Counted from the stretch's first letter, positions 13,401-25,900 are shown. The stretch is 64,000 nt of DNA from Owenia fusiformis (GCA_903813345.2 CAIIXF020000001.1:3536001-3600000); one strand, 5' to 3'. Made by a program: numbers and translations. Notes: generated from the sequence alone by a model not told the origin.

Positions 13401-15223
13401 ATTTGTTTTTCTAAATTGAGCCAATATTCTCAAATGAGGTTTCAAAAATGATTTTTACACTGAGCAATTACAACAATGAGTTTCAAAAGTCTAAAAAATT
13501 CAACTTATCAAATGGAATTTATTAATATAGTGTTCAGTTAGTTACCAGTGTCAGTCTAAATGTTATTGAGTTCTGTACAAAATATATACATGTTCTACAT
13601 TGTATAAAATAATTTTCAGAATTTCTGAAATAGTTTTTAACTTCATTTGATTCAATTGGTACAGATTAAACAAAACAGCAAAAGGTCATCTATCTGGGTA
13701 ATTGATAACTTACTCTAAACGATCACATGAATGAAATAGCAAAGCCTGTCACTTATCTGGGTAAATGTTGAATATATTGTAAACGTTATAGAATGAATAT
13801 CAACTGTTCCAGAGCCACAGGAAATTGTTAAGGTGGATGAAAAAATTACTAAAAATATTCTGGGTGTACTACATACCATTTGGGAGATCAGCTTGTGGTT
13901 GTGGTGCACTCCGAGTTGGCCGTTGTTGTTGCTGTTGTTTTTGTTGTGCCTTATATGCAGTAAATGGCACATCTGCAGGTGGCGATACAAAAGGCCGACT
14001 GCGGTCACTCTGTGTCTGACCCAGGCCACCTGGCTGGAATGTTGGCGTACTATGTCGGAAGTTTGATGAGGTATCTTGTTGAATTTGTGGAGTCCTCAAT
14101 GATTTTTCATGCTGTTCATACTGTTCTCTGTAGAAATCATTGACTTGCTGAAAACATAGAGCAACACTGAATCCTCTAATCCTGTTCTTGCTATTATACT
14201 GAAGAGACTACCACACTAATGGGTAAACAATAATGTTTCTGACAAATCACAAATCTTTTATAATTTCTTCTTGACATCACAATTGGAGAAAATGTAATTT
14301 TTAGATTCTTAACTTAATGACATAATTATTATAGACTTGCTTTGATTCTGGGGCGATTACTACATTAAGTTACCTGATTTTGGTGAGATGTGCTGGGTGA
14401 ACCATCTTCAATCTGTGTTGTGACAGGACTTTGACTTCTAGAGAACATCCATGATGGAAGATATTCCTTCACTCGACCAAACAGAGTCTGTAATAACAAT
14501 GTGCACAGATGTATTGATCACTTTATTCAAAATATGACAATGGCCTAGCTTCCATTAACATGTGGATCTACATGTACCTCAAAGAGCTGGCAGATAATTG
14601 GTTAAATTGAAAATTGGAGCTTTATCTATCAGCGTTTGTCTGTCTATTTTAATATAAAATGCAAGCAAAATTTGAATGAAAAATCCTTGAACATAGGGCA
14701 AAGGGGGTAACAACTACGTGAGGTTACTGACACATGGCACTTGGTAAAAATTTAAACTTCTTACTCACGCCATATTTGATTTTGGAAAAAATAAATCTTG
14801 CAAGATCTCCATTCGTGCAATATCTCCATTCATGCAAGAAAACTTGGATTCTTTAGAATCAGGAAATAGAGCCAATATGACTTTATGATCAACACAGTGT
14901 CGAAGTGACCCCATACGTCGGAATTACCAAAACTCCGTTGTAGATATCACTGTTCTTTTGCTTGTCTCTACTCAGACGCATTTTTTTAATTTCTGTAATT
15001 CCTCAATTGAAATCAAGTTAATTGACTTTATCCGTTCAAAACATTCTGAATATACAATATGAGCCACCAAACATAATGATTGATTCAATGAAAACTGATT
15101 TTTGAAATTTTTTTAATTTTATTTCAAAATTTTGGAAAGTTGACTGACCTTTTTACGCGCATACGGCTTCGGCGGGGCATTATTTCGCCTCTGTTTGATC
15201 TTTCCTCCGCCTTCCTGTGACAT
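4417..15223 (-). CDS. NUP153: Nuclear pore complex protein NUP153 (20 coding exons)
   Basis: Nuclear-basket nucleoporin that takes part in import/export, Ran binding and basket assembly. Exons, 5' to 3' on the minus strand: 15223-15149, 14487-14374, 14147-13877, 12939-12733, 12552-12410, 12030-11908, 11702-11577, 11375-11316, 10946-10887, 10726-10554, 10440-10098, 9847-9715, 9522-9290, 8870-6920, 6484-6353, 6033-5890, 5637-5557, 5216-5116, 4939-4755, 4525-4417. Every junction has GT/AG and matching phase, totalling 4764 nt (1587 aa; human about 1475). The start is the first ATG, giving the family N-terminus with GGGKIKQRR and KPYARKK. Next come an amphipathic segment near residues 26-45 (LFGRVKEYLPSWMF), the conserved YYPGKTTFGGA block near 286, and the TAKRIMDTLEKMSTPL block. 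Two GSVMDILG motifs follow (about 620 and 660), five RanBP2-type zinc fingers (about 706-925), FG/FxFG repeats, and a basic tail TIKRAVRRTRPK. Identification is firm. The exact 5' UTR and poly(A) site are not determined. Confidence 0.95.
5890..6033 (-). CDS. NUP153: NUP153 exon with GTLGG tandem repeats
   Basis: This 144-nt exon (phase 1 to phase 1) encodes VFAFGQPV and then four near-identical units of about six residues, GTLGGT/A. The DNA repeats GGAACACTTGGGGGAGCA with few changes, so it behaves like a coding minisatellite within the FG region. The last unit reads into GTTG|GTGAGT. No catalytic or binding residues are visible beyond the FG motif. Confidence 0.85.
6920..8870 (-). CDS. NUP153: NUP153 large exon: five RanBP2 zinc fingers plus FxFG repeats
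   Basis: This 1951-nt exon encodes residues 688 to about 1338. Five fingers of the form W-[ED]-C-x2-C-x10-C-x2-C begin at Trp 706, 757, 801, 848 and 897; each ends in an AC-[TE]-T-type loop followed by KP or NP. In the family such fingers bind Ran. Human NUP153 has four, so this copy has one more. After the fingers come repeated GGFKFG / GGFSFG / GGFAFG motifs, the FxFG units that bind importin-beta-type receptors, and then GMFGA / GVFGA units. The exon starts in phase 0 after CTCCAG and ends in phase 1 at A|GTAAGT. Two long open frames on the opposite strand are mirror images of this low-complexity coding sequence. Confidence 0.93.
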
Positions 15224-15310
15224 GCCTGCCTACAGGCTCCAATTGTAGCTTAGATCTTGAAATATTCCTTATTTTAGAAGAAAATATCTCTTGTCACGTT
15301 ATTTTGAGAC

Positions 15311-15322
15311 AAAGATGGCGGC
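15311..15322 (-). promoter_or_regulatory. YY1-type site upstream of NUP153 start codon
   Basis: The plus strand reads AAAGATGGCGGC; read on the gene's strand this is GCCGCCATCTTT, the YY1 consensus commonly found just downstream of transcription starts of housekeeping genes. It lies about 90 bp 5' of the NUP153 ATG, so it would fall in the 5' UTR or core promoter. Motif match only; no start site has been mapped. Confidence 0.45.
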
Positions 15323-15467
15323 AAAGACTCTGCAATATGATTGGCCAGGATTTCCAGGGCTTTACGTCACTTCCTCAAATTTTGCCGGGAAATTCAAAAT
15401 ATGTTCCATATCAAGATACCATCATTGAATCATTGTTTTTATCATTAAATTTCATGTTTTCAAACAT

Positions 15468-15675
15468 AGGGGTAGCCAGGGGTTGCGATGGGTGCACACC
15501 AAAAAAAGTAATTTGTAAGATTTGCTGAAAAACATCAAGAAATAATTAATTGTAGTTTGAAATGTTTAGAATGCATCCATGGGGATTTTAAAGAATTCTG
15601 GGGGTTTGGGGTTCGCTTCGCTCAAAGTGATGCAATCCAAAAATCGCACCCTTTGACAATTGCTGGCTACGCCCT
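15468..15675. repeat. Short TIR element with GTAGCCAG ends
   Basis: The left end reads GGGGTAGCCAGGGGTTGCGA and the right end, reverse-complemented, reads GGCGTAGCCAGCAATTGTC. Inner parts also pair (GATGGGTGCAC with AAAGGGTGCGA). It is a non-autonomous, non-coding repeat lying just upstream of NUP153. Similar ends recur at 15853-16028, and more loosely at 48594-48775. Confidence 0.5.
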
Positions 15676-15852
15676 GTCAAATAAGAAAATGAATAAACCG
15701 TTTACATAAAAAACATATATGTAAATAATATCCTAATAACGATGACGATGATGATGGTGTATGAATATATAAGGAAATATTTTGATTCGAGTTCCTTAAA
15801 GATTAATCAACAGCATCTTTGGCGATGATGATAAGTCTTTAATGCACTACGC

Positions 15853-16028
15853 AGGCCCGTAGCAAGAGGGGGAGCTAGGGGAGCGGAAGCTCCCCCCTGG
15901 CCAAAAATTCTTTCAAAATCATGCAGTTTTCACCATTCTGAGAATTTTTGATGATTTTTTGCCAATATCGTAAAAAAGCTCCCCCCCTGGAAAAAAGCTC
16001 CCCCTCCTGGTAAAAGCTGGCTACGGGC
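15853..16028. repeat. Short fold-back element with CCCGTAGC / GCTACGGG ends
   Basis: The ends pair (GCCCGTAGCAAG on the left, CTGGCTACGGGC on the right), and the inner arms are C- and G-rich (GGAGCTAGGGG against AGCTCCCCC). The centre contains AAATCATGCAGTTTTCACC, which is also found inverted inside the 48594-48775 repeat, so both belong to one dispersed family. No coding capacity. Confidence 0.55.
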
Positions 16029-17509
16029 AAGCTATGCACCCCTGTACTGGGTGCATTATCTTCAACACAGTGTTCAATATCAATAAACCGTCCATATCAC
16101 TACAAATTATTCTGGATTAAAAAAATTTCAAGATAAGCTAAAATCGCTGAGCGTTATTTCAAAACTTATTCTAGGATTGCCGGAACCTTTGGCATTTATA
16201 GTCCAGTAAAAAACACAAAAATAAAGGAAAAAATTGCAAAATTTTTTAAACCTGGTGAAATCAATGTGTCTTGGTAAGTAAAAAAACATATCAAAAATCT
16301 AGAAAAATCTAAGAAGTGGAAGACTATGAATTTTCGTGCTGAAGATACCCCCCTCAATGGCCCCCCAAAATGACTACAATTTATTTTTAAAAAAATTATC
16401 ACACTACTTTCTTTTTAAAGTGTCCCTTGTTTTTTCATGTATGTATTAGAAATATATCAAAATTGATAGTTTCATAGAAGAAAGTTTGAAAATATTCAGA
16501 AAATTTCATATTTGTATGTGTACATGACCTTACCTTGTATGCATTTTCACCCATTTTTCTCTATAAATGCCTATAATTTGATCATTAGACATAGTGATGA
16601 CTTTTAAAAATTCACGAGAGTTGTCCTTCTATCAGATATGAGACACCATGAATATCAGATCTGTAGGTAAATTTGTTTGACAGAAAAAAATTATTTAAGT
16701 TCTTATAATTTGTTCATTTTCTAGGGCCAGTTTTAGGGTCAGGATGAGCGCAATATCAATACATCATCCTTTTAAAATAAGAGGTATATCAACCAAATAT
16801 TCAACATATTATTGTGCCAATGATGTGTAAAATACAATAAAATATAATTTTGTAGATGAACAGAAAAAATTTATGTTCTTAATTTTGACAATTCTAACAT
16901 CATGGGGCAGGGGTGAATTGAAAAGTGGGCGTGGCACTTTTTGGTTACATTTCCGATTTATTTTATGTTGGTAGTGTTATCACAGTCATTTTCATTGGGT
17001 CATCGATCCCATTATCGTCAATTGATCATAATTGGTCAATAGTAACAATGGGTCGCAAATTACTCACAGTAGGTCATAGTAACAAAACGTGATTATGTAA
17101 AATGTGGGCGGGCCAGGGACACCTACTTATTATCTTAACTACATTTTTACTTTAAAAGATTATCAAAGGAGCTCAAACAATTTTCAATCTAATTGTTCCG
17201 CCTGTAATTATCACAAATGTTCTTATTTTTTTATTAAGTGCTTCAGCAATAGCCTGATAAGTGAAAATATAAATAATGTGACCTCAACCGCTAAAATAAG
17301 CTGAGGTGCTGACTAAGTTGCGATCCCATTCAATTCATGTCATTTGCAATATATTGACTATGAGAGTATTCTACCATATGTATGTTTAGAGTCCATGTTG
17401 TAATGTTGATTCAAAACTCTGCACTGTGTTCCAATCCCCAGAGAACATGCGGCTCAACCCCTAGAAAGTAACATCCCATACCTTAATATGGTAGAGCACT
17501 TAGACTATA

Positions 17510-18345
17510 TAAGATAGTTCAGCTACCAGATCCTAAGATGGTACAGTCTACAAACTCTAAATTTGGGCACAGCCTTCAGAGTCTTAAGAGGGGAACAGCC
17601 TCCAGAGACTAAAATGGTTCAGCCTCCATTGTCAAAGATGGTTATAGCCTTAAGAATCTAAGATTGTACAGAATCCAAAGTCTAAGATGAATACATCCTC
17701 CAGAATCTAAGATGGTACAGCTTCTGAAGTCTTAGATGAATACATCCTAAACAGAATTTAAGATAGTACAGCCTCCAGAGTCTAGGATGAATACATCCTT
17801 CAGAATCTAAGAGGGTACATCCTCCAGAGTCTAAGATGAATGCATATTCCAGAATCTAAGATAGTACAGCCTCCAGAGTCTAAGATGAATTCACCCTCCA
17901 GAATCTAAAATGGTACAGCCTCCAGAGTTTAAGATGAATACATCCTTCAGAATCTAAGATGGTACAGTCTCAAGAGTCTCAAGATGGCTCAAGAGCCTCA
18001 GCCTCCAAAGTCTAAGATGAATACATCCTCCAGAATTTTAGATAGTACAGCCTCCAGAGTCTTAGATAAATATATCCTCCAGAATCTAAGATGGTACAGC
18101 CTCCAGAGTCTAAGATGAATACATCCTTCAGGATCTAAGATAGTACAGCCTCCAGAGTCTAAGATGAATATATCCTCCAGAATCTAAGATGGTACAGCCT
18201 CCAGAGTCTAACATGAATACATCCTTCAGGATTTAAGATAGTACAGCCTCCAGAGTCTAAGATGAATACATCCTCCAGAATCTAAGATGGTACAGCCTCC
18301 AGAGTTTAAGATGAATACAATCAATACATCCTTCAGAATCTGAGA
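17510..18345. repeat. 49-bp minisatellite, about 16-17 copies
   Basis: The unit is two related halves of about 24-25 bp, TCTAAGATGGTACAGCCTCC and TCTAAGATGAATACATCCTC, joined by AGAG/AGAA. The first copies (to about 17.7 kb) are degenerate and the later ones nearly identical, which suggests expansion from the right part of the array. No frame stays open through the array. It fills the loop of the surrounding inverted repeat. Confidence 0.85.
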
Positions 18346-18419
18346 TGGTGCTTGCAATCTCTACCCATACAAGTGGGTCAACAAGGCCCCAACATACTTT
18401 AACACCTAGAAATTGATCA

Positions 18420-19380
18420 TTGACCTTGGAATGACTTTGACCCATAACATTGACCTTGACTTCAGGTTACCTTATCATTGGTCGTCAAGGGTCACAGCAT
18501 CCGCCCAGGATCTTAAAATGCCAAATACCGAGATATTGACCTATGATCTTAATAGGGTACTCATTGATCCACTAAGAATATTGATCAAGCATGATGACTC
18601 AAGGTTGAAGGGTCTAGAAGGGGATATCCAGAGAGACAGAGAGTGAGAGACATGGCCTGGCGTATTTTGTAGTAAGAATATACTACAGTAGCAAAGCATG
18701 TGTCTTAACAAACATCATTATCAGTTAAGTTGCCATAACAACCATGTATCAATATTATCCAAACTTAATTTTGTTAGAATCATACACAAAATAACTCTTG
18801 AAAAGTGAATGTAATTGGAACAACCTGTTAAGATATAAGGATTATTTGAAATGATCTCTAGCCACTATTTGCATTCATCATTATGTTGTGTTACTATGGC
18901 AACCATTTGACCAATCATGTTCAGACTTAATTACCATATCAATTTATAATATCTGTATTCATAACCCCTATAAATTATGACTGTGATTGATACTGTCAAA
19001 ATAAAATTGTTAGAAAATGTAACCAAAAGTAACACACCCACTTTTTAGTAGATTGAGCAGTAGTCACCAAATATCAAGTCCAGAGTCATAGACATCCATG
19101 AGTTCATCATTTTTATCATGTTATCTTATTGACAACTCCCTAAATATGTTTCAAAGGTCAAATTTGTGTTCATTTGGAATAACTTAACTTAATAACTTAA
19201 TAAGATAAGCAGACATTTGTTTTTAAGGAAGCTTTGAATTTATCCAAAATATTCACAGCTTTTGTGTAATTAAATTGTGTTGCCATGGTAACCACTTCAC
19301 CAATCTACAGTATATCAAACTTGCCATGTTAACTGACTATGTATAGCTGCATGATCCCTGAAAATTTGAATGTGATTTGG
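18420..19380. other. Repeat-derived non-coding DNA between minisatellite and lectin gene
   Basis: The stretch holds several GACCTT / TTGACC half-site-like words near 18.42-18.5 kb and common MITE-type text such as TTGCCATGGTAACCA. No exon was recognised. Its right part is the right arm of the 16.2-19.6 kb inverted repeat. Confidence 0.4.
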
Positions 19381-19856
19381 GGTACATAACAGGAATTATT
19401 AAGGTTTATCAAAGTACCCCCTCATAAAAGTACCCCAGGGGGTATTAATGGTGATTTTCGAAGTTTTTCACTACTTAGATTTTTCTAGATTTTTGATATG
19501 TCTTTTAACCCATCATTGTGCATTGATTACACTAGGTTTAAATACTTTTGCAATTTTTTCCTTCATTTGTCAATTTTTGCCACGGTTTTACTGGACTATT
19601 AGCCTAGTGGAGACATTTCATTTCTGGAAATGTTAAATGAAGTTTATTTTGGGGGATTAAAGTTTCCAGTCGTAGCAATGTTTACATAAATGATAGAGAA
19701 TATCTTATGCTGTATCACTTTCAAAGTTGCATCTCTATTTGCATATTAACATATCTGGCTAGTTTGCAAGATAACGTTTAAATCGTTGCAATATATTGTT
19801 CATGTAATCCATCCAGAGAATAGATACATATTAATTTCATCTAGCCATTGCATACA

Positions 19857-19923
19857 ATGGGGATAAAAATGAAGGTTATATTTATTTATTTGGTCCTGAT
19901 GCTGGCGGTTGGATTTACAACAG
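19857..19923 (+). CDS. Signal-peptide exon of the lectin/trefoil receptor
   Basis: ATG at 19857 followed by 22 codons: MGIKMK, then a hydrophobic core VIFIYLVLMLAV and a small-residue end GFTTG. The exon ends in phase 1 at ACAACAG|GTTTGA, and the next exon (AG at 20232-20233) restores frame. A typical secretory signal peptide with cleavage likely near residues 20-23. Confidence 0.75.
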
Positions 19924-22900
19924 GTTTGAGCAACATGATATAATTTTTGAAATGAGAAACGTGACATCACTGAATGGCATGGTAAACTACTTAAGCAAAA
20001 ACAATTCTGAATGAAATAAATATTATACATCTTTAAAGTATAAAAAACAATAGATGGCAAAGCACTTCAAAAATATGATTTCAATATAATTTGTCATTTA
20101 TAAGATTTATATTGCGTCATGCTGCTAGCGGGTGTCAGTGAGGGTCTAAATGTGAAAGGGTGTCATCATGTGTCCTGACATAAAATATAATTATATTGTT
20201 TCGAACAATTATTAATCAATACAATATTTTCAGGAGCGGATAATGGGCATACATTTATTGGACCATTCACTGTGAAGGACGGAAACAATAGAGATCTGTT
20301 TTTTAAAATATACTACACCAAGGATAAACGTAATTCACTTTCTTGGTATAATGCAAAAGCATATTGCGAAGGAGAAAATGGTTATTTAGCAAAGCTCGAT
20401 TCTTCTCAAGCAAATGATGGAATAAAAAAGGCATTAGATGAACAAATAATAAGCTTACCTAATTTAAGTGCGAGCAAAGGTTTTTGGATTGGATTAATTC
20501 AAGATAGAAATGTAAGACAAAGTAGCAGTTATTACTGGATTGATGGTGAGCGTCTTTTGCATTTACACTGTGATATAGTAACTAAGTAATAGTTCATACA
20601 TTTTTACACGTCACTAGTAACTAAGTAATAGTTCATACATTTATAGTTCATACATTTTTACACTAGTAACTAAGTAATAGTTCATACACTTTTACACTAG
20701 TAATTAAGTAATAGTTCATACATTTTTACACTTCTTATCTTTAATATAATTTTACATGTTTTAAATTGAATAAACGTTGCATTCGCATAAATATTTCCAG
20801 AATTCAATTTTCAAAGCCTTGAATGCACAAGAAGCACGCAGTTGTCATGTAGAAGGGAGGCCACTGCGGGTGGAGAAAATACCAATGAAGAATCTTGCAG
20901 AAAGAATATGTGTTGTTGGACCGGGACAGAATGTGTATTCCCAAAAGGAACACCAAATAGTAAAAATATATACCTAGTACTACATTATTAAAAAACAAAT
21001 TAAAAAATATTATACTCCCTCTTTTGAAACCCTTCCTATTTGAAATAATATTAACGTAATATGACATTTCTATATGGATCTTTCAAAACAGTAGGTTATA
21101 CAGGGTGGGCCAAAAAACCCAATACCCAACTTTGAATCAGGATAAAAATAGCTATGTTCAATATTATACATTGATTTATATATCATTTTAAAGGTAATCC
21201 ATTTTCAAACAATTTGGTATATAACACTATGTCATGAAATCAATATTAAAGTTTTATTATACTTATTTGGGAGGCCGGGTTGCTTTTTAAGGTCTCCAGA
21301 TTTTAGGGAGAAAAAAGTAAATCTGCGGAATAATGTTAATTTTTTATTTATAGAATGTCATTTTGTTAGGTGAATACATGGTTCTATACGTGCATAGTGT
21401 GACTAAACGTTTTGTTTATGAATTTCAGTGTTGTTTACTATCATTAAGCACTCAAAAGGGGTCTGTTAAAAGACATTAAACATATATGTGACGAGGATTT
21501 TATTTTGTAACAAGACATTGCCTCGTACCATAGATCAAAGGAGACATTGGCATTCCTTTGTGAATAAGGTGTCAATTTGGTTGATCTTGATGCTTGACCA
21601 CCCACTAGCCCCGATGCTAATGTGGTTGATTGCCATACATGGAGCAATCTCAAGGAAATGGTACAATCACAAGCATCCAATAAACAGCATTGATGAGCTG
21701 AAACAGAATCCTAAAGTGCTAAAATGAATTGCAACAGAAATCTCTCAATAAGGCTATTGATAGATTGCACTACCACTTGAAGCTTATTGTTGACGCAGAG
21801 GGGGAAGGGGGGGGGGTGTATTGAGCAATTGTTAGAATTGGTTAAATAAATAAAGTGTAAAATGTTATTAAACAGCACTGCTATTTATAAACAATAAATA
21901 TAGTCACACAATGATGCAAATATCAATATCCAAGCATGTATTCACCTAACAAAAAATGATATTCTATAAATAAAAAATTAACATAATTCCTTAGATTTTG
22001 CTATTTTCCCCCTAATATCTGGAGACCTTAAATAGCAACCCGGCCTCCCAAATAAGTATAATAAAACTTTACTATTGATTTCATGACATATTGTTATATA
22101 CCAAATTGTTTGAAAATGTATAACCTTTAAAATGATATGTGAGTCAATGTACCATATTGAATGTAACTATTTTTATCCTGATTTGAAGTTGGGTATTGTT
22201 CTTTTTGGCCCACCCTGTATATTCATATATTGTGCCCAACAGTACGACAAGACAATTCATGTGAAGTAGAAGATAGATTCAGAGACGCTTGCAAAGGTAA
22301 CAATGGCAACCCTACAACATGCAGAGCAGATAAAGACTGTTGCTACCGGCGACCAAATGACAACCAGTATCCAACATGTTTCTACAAACATAGTTTACCA
22401 GGTCCACTGGGTGAGTCTTAAATTAAATCTATGATACATAGCATATACTTGTATAGTATAATATTGTAATCCCTTTGTGAAATAAGTTATCCGAAAAAAC
22501 TTTAAAAACTAAACTCCATGTTTAAACACTACAAAAGTCATCTCTTGTCAGATAAACTGTAAGAATACCTTTTTCAGTTCACGACCTCAGGAGTAAAAAC
22601 TCCAAGAGACCGATTAAAAATGAATTATAACCAAGAAAACGGTATCAAAAAGATGAATAACTATTTCAATTTTGAATGTTCCATAAAACATCATCACTGT
22701 CATTCCGACTGAAGTATCCAATTTTTAACATTTTAGGTTATACCGACTGGGGCATAGGTAAAGGAGGTACGGACTCAAATGATAGACGCTGTGGGATTCT
22801 ATGGCAAGATTTTAGTTGGCAATGGGATCACCAGAAGTGTCAAAGCAACAATGGAAACAATGTAGGATTCATCTGCCAATATCGTAAGTTGTTTCACCTT

Positions 22901-25900
22901 ATGTTGTAGTATACTACTATTTGTTTGGACATCGTATCATTAGAATTTAAAATGTATTATGATTTTAACACATTACATTCGAACATAGACTGGCTCACAA
23001 GTGAGTCAGTATTTTACATTGTACAATGTTATAAAGTTATAAACTATACGATATAAACTATATATATGCTACAAATTATAAACAATATATCTTTTAGGCT
23101 ATAAACTATACATTCCGATAAATTATAAACCATTTCAGCTGTCATGCCTTCCACTATCTCACCTTCTACAACAATGGAGCAAACCACAGCAGCGACAACA
23201 ATTACAACACAATCAACGACTACAACCTCTACAACAATTGAAACAACACAGTCACCAATGACGACAACCATAGCAACAACAATACCAATACAAATAGTGG
23301 ATACCACATTAAGTGACACAACAACAATTGACACAACAGTAGCTGAAACAACAATAGTCGACACAACAATGGTTGACACCACATTGGCTGAGACGACAAT
23401 AGTCGATACAACAATGGCTGACACCACATTTGCTGACACGACAATAGTTGACACGACCATAGATGAGTCAACAGAGGAACCATCTACAACTCCACTTGTG
23501 ATTTCATACAGCACAACAAGACATTCTGTTTCTACCAGCCAAGAGTTTGAGTTGACCACAGCCCGTGAAATAGCTGGCACCACTACTACGGACCGAAGTT
23601 CTGCTGTTCCTCCATCAACAACTGTTAGTATTGCCCCATCATCGTCAGTGCTAACATCATCATCTACAGCATCATCAACGGCTACAGTAGCATCAACAAC
23701 TTCATTACCATCATCATCAACAGCTGCAGCAGAATCATCAACATCAGCTACACAAATGTCTTCTACAATAGGTGAGTTTATTTTGGTTTCTATTGAAGAC
23801 ATGAGATCCTCCAAATTTTATGATTTCACTTTTTCAGAACACACGAGGGATACCAGTAAAGACAAGCAACTAAACAATAGCAACCAAATTCTTGTTATTC
23901 TTGTTCAAGTTCCATACTTGCAGGTCCAATTCAAATCAAAGTTGTTTAAAATTATACACAACATCACATCCATCGTGTCTTGGATAAACCAACAGTCGAT
24001 AGACAAAATTATTTGTAACATCCTGGTTGCAACACTTTGTGCACTGATTCTGTGATGGTATTGGGGTTGTCATTAGATGACACTCTAAGAATAATGTGTA
24101 TGAAAGCAATTCCAAAATAACTGGCTATATTTGGAAGATAATTGGGGAGGAAAGAAAATGTTTTATTCAAAAAGCCCCCTGAGGTACTGAATTGGTAAAG
24201 CGTGTACTATACACTTACTTATACATGCATAAGGCTGATGAAAATGACAAAATGATGGATGTAACACAAGAAAACTTTATTTCCATACATTTTATAATGT
24301 TGTATTTCCGGGCCTCAGATCAAGAGGGTCCCATCATTAAAAAAATGGACGGTTGGGTCACAATTTACATCAGTCAAAATATGTATCAATTGATTCGAAT
24401 CATGTTTTTGATAAAGAAAAATAATTATGTTAACCATGCATTTCCAATATTTTAGATTTAGCATCAATTAAAAGGGAAAGAGAGGAATCTGATAGAGCTG
24501 GTAAAATTGGTAAGTATGAAAACAATGCAAGTGAACAGAATTTAAAACTAAGAGAAATAGAAGGGACAACAGAGCGTTACTCAAATGTTACAAGAAACTT
24601 TTTTAGCAATCTACAGTCGGTGAATTTTAGAAGTGTTTTCAAAATTAACTACTGTCGTACGTATTATTTTATATGTTCTGACAGACAACTTCAGTGAAAA
24701 TGTGTATTTATAAACTACATTAAATCCTCGCAAAACAATTAAATAAGAACATCTGATTAATTCTAATTTCCCCGCCCTCAAGCCACACGCGTTCATATAT
24801 TCTGAACGGCTCGGAATGTAGTTTTGAAATAACGTTTCTTGTTATGTTACACCCTATGCACATCTTGATTCACAAGGTTTCAGTTTCTTCAACTTGTGTT
24901 ATGACCATCTTGGAATTCGAAGATGCCCTATGCAGACGGAGTTTGATGTATACTGCGTCAGAATGAATTACATACTATTTTTACAATTTTATTGATATCA
25001 GGTGTCAACTACACATATATGAGTATATTTCAAATCAAAACAGCTAAGTTTAAGAAATATCGCAAATTTAAATTCAATAATGACCGCTCATTTCTGCCGC
25101 ACCAAATATTCCCCACAGGCTCCGTCTACATAGGGTGTATTATGTCAATCATTCGTCCATCTTTTTTCCACCATAATTGATATGCAAATGAAGTTAACAG
25201 TTCGATGAAAAATATGAACTTTTAAACGACTGTGTTTGTCTAATTTGATATCTAGCCCTACTATCACACCAAACTAGTTCTCACTACGTTCTCGAAAACG
25301 GGCTTCAACTGTATACGAACGGACTGGACCTACTAAGAACCGTTTGGGATCTATTTACAAACTTCATCGAACGTACTCGAACGGGTAGGTCCTCTTGAAC
25401 TTAGACAATGCTCGAAATGTTGTCGTGGTCGTCACGTTCTATTATTTGAACGAGTGACAACGTACTAACAACGAGCTGGACGTACTACGAACGGAACCGT
25501 CGTACTTCAATCATACTAGGGACGTTTTAACAACGAGTTGAACTGTCTGAGGACGTGTTGAGAACGAGGTAGAACTAAATGCAAACGGGATTAAACTGAT
25601 TAAGAACGTATTTAACACTGCTTATGAACGAGCTAGCAAAAATATAGCTATCACACCAAACAAGTTGCCACTGCGTTCTTCAAAACTGGTTTTAAACTGT
25701 GTGCGAACGGAATGAACGTAGCTGCAACTTTCTAAGGTCTATTTACGAACTTCATGAACGTTCTCAGACGGGAAGGTGATTTTAGAATTTTGAATCGATT
25801 CAAAATTCGATGGCGACCATACCGTTCTGTTATCAGGTCATGGTGACCTTCTAGACTAAGGGACGTTGCACATCGACCTGGTGCGACTTGAACGAACTGC

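Larger units (their letters stand above)
16196..19604. repeat. 3.4-kb imperfect inverted repeat surrounding a minisatellite
   Basis: The outer parts of the arms pair: 16196-16360 matches the reverse complement of about 19428-19604 (TTTTACTGGACTAT, TAGATTTTTCTAGATTTTTG). The inner parts also pair: 16921-17000 with 18965-19049 (AAAAGTGGGCGTG and TTTTTGGTTACATTT, then ATCACAGTCAT). The arms are diverged and the loop is largely the 49-bp minisatellite. Best read as an old palindromic DNA element; no transposase is recognised. Confidence 0.5.

Noticed and set aside
20777-20977. 66-aa plus-strand frame starting at ATG 20777
   Set aside because: It starts in intron sequence, and its frame lacks the trefoil cysteine pattern present in the phase set by the neighbouring exons.
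21444-21727. Open frames on both strands at 21.44-21.73 kb as host genes
   Set aside because: They lie between mariner TIRs and contain degraded transposase words in shifting frames.
23044-23814. 256-aa minus-strand open frame over the mucin exon
   Set aside because: A by-product of ACA/ACC-rich repeats read backwards as Val/Ser. It has no signal peptide or domain, and the plus strand fits the splice phases.
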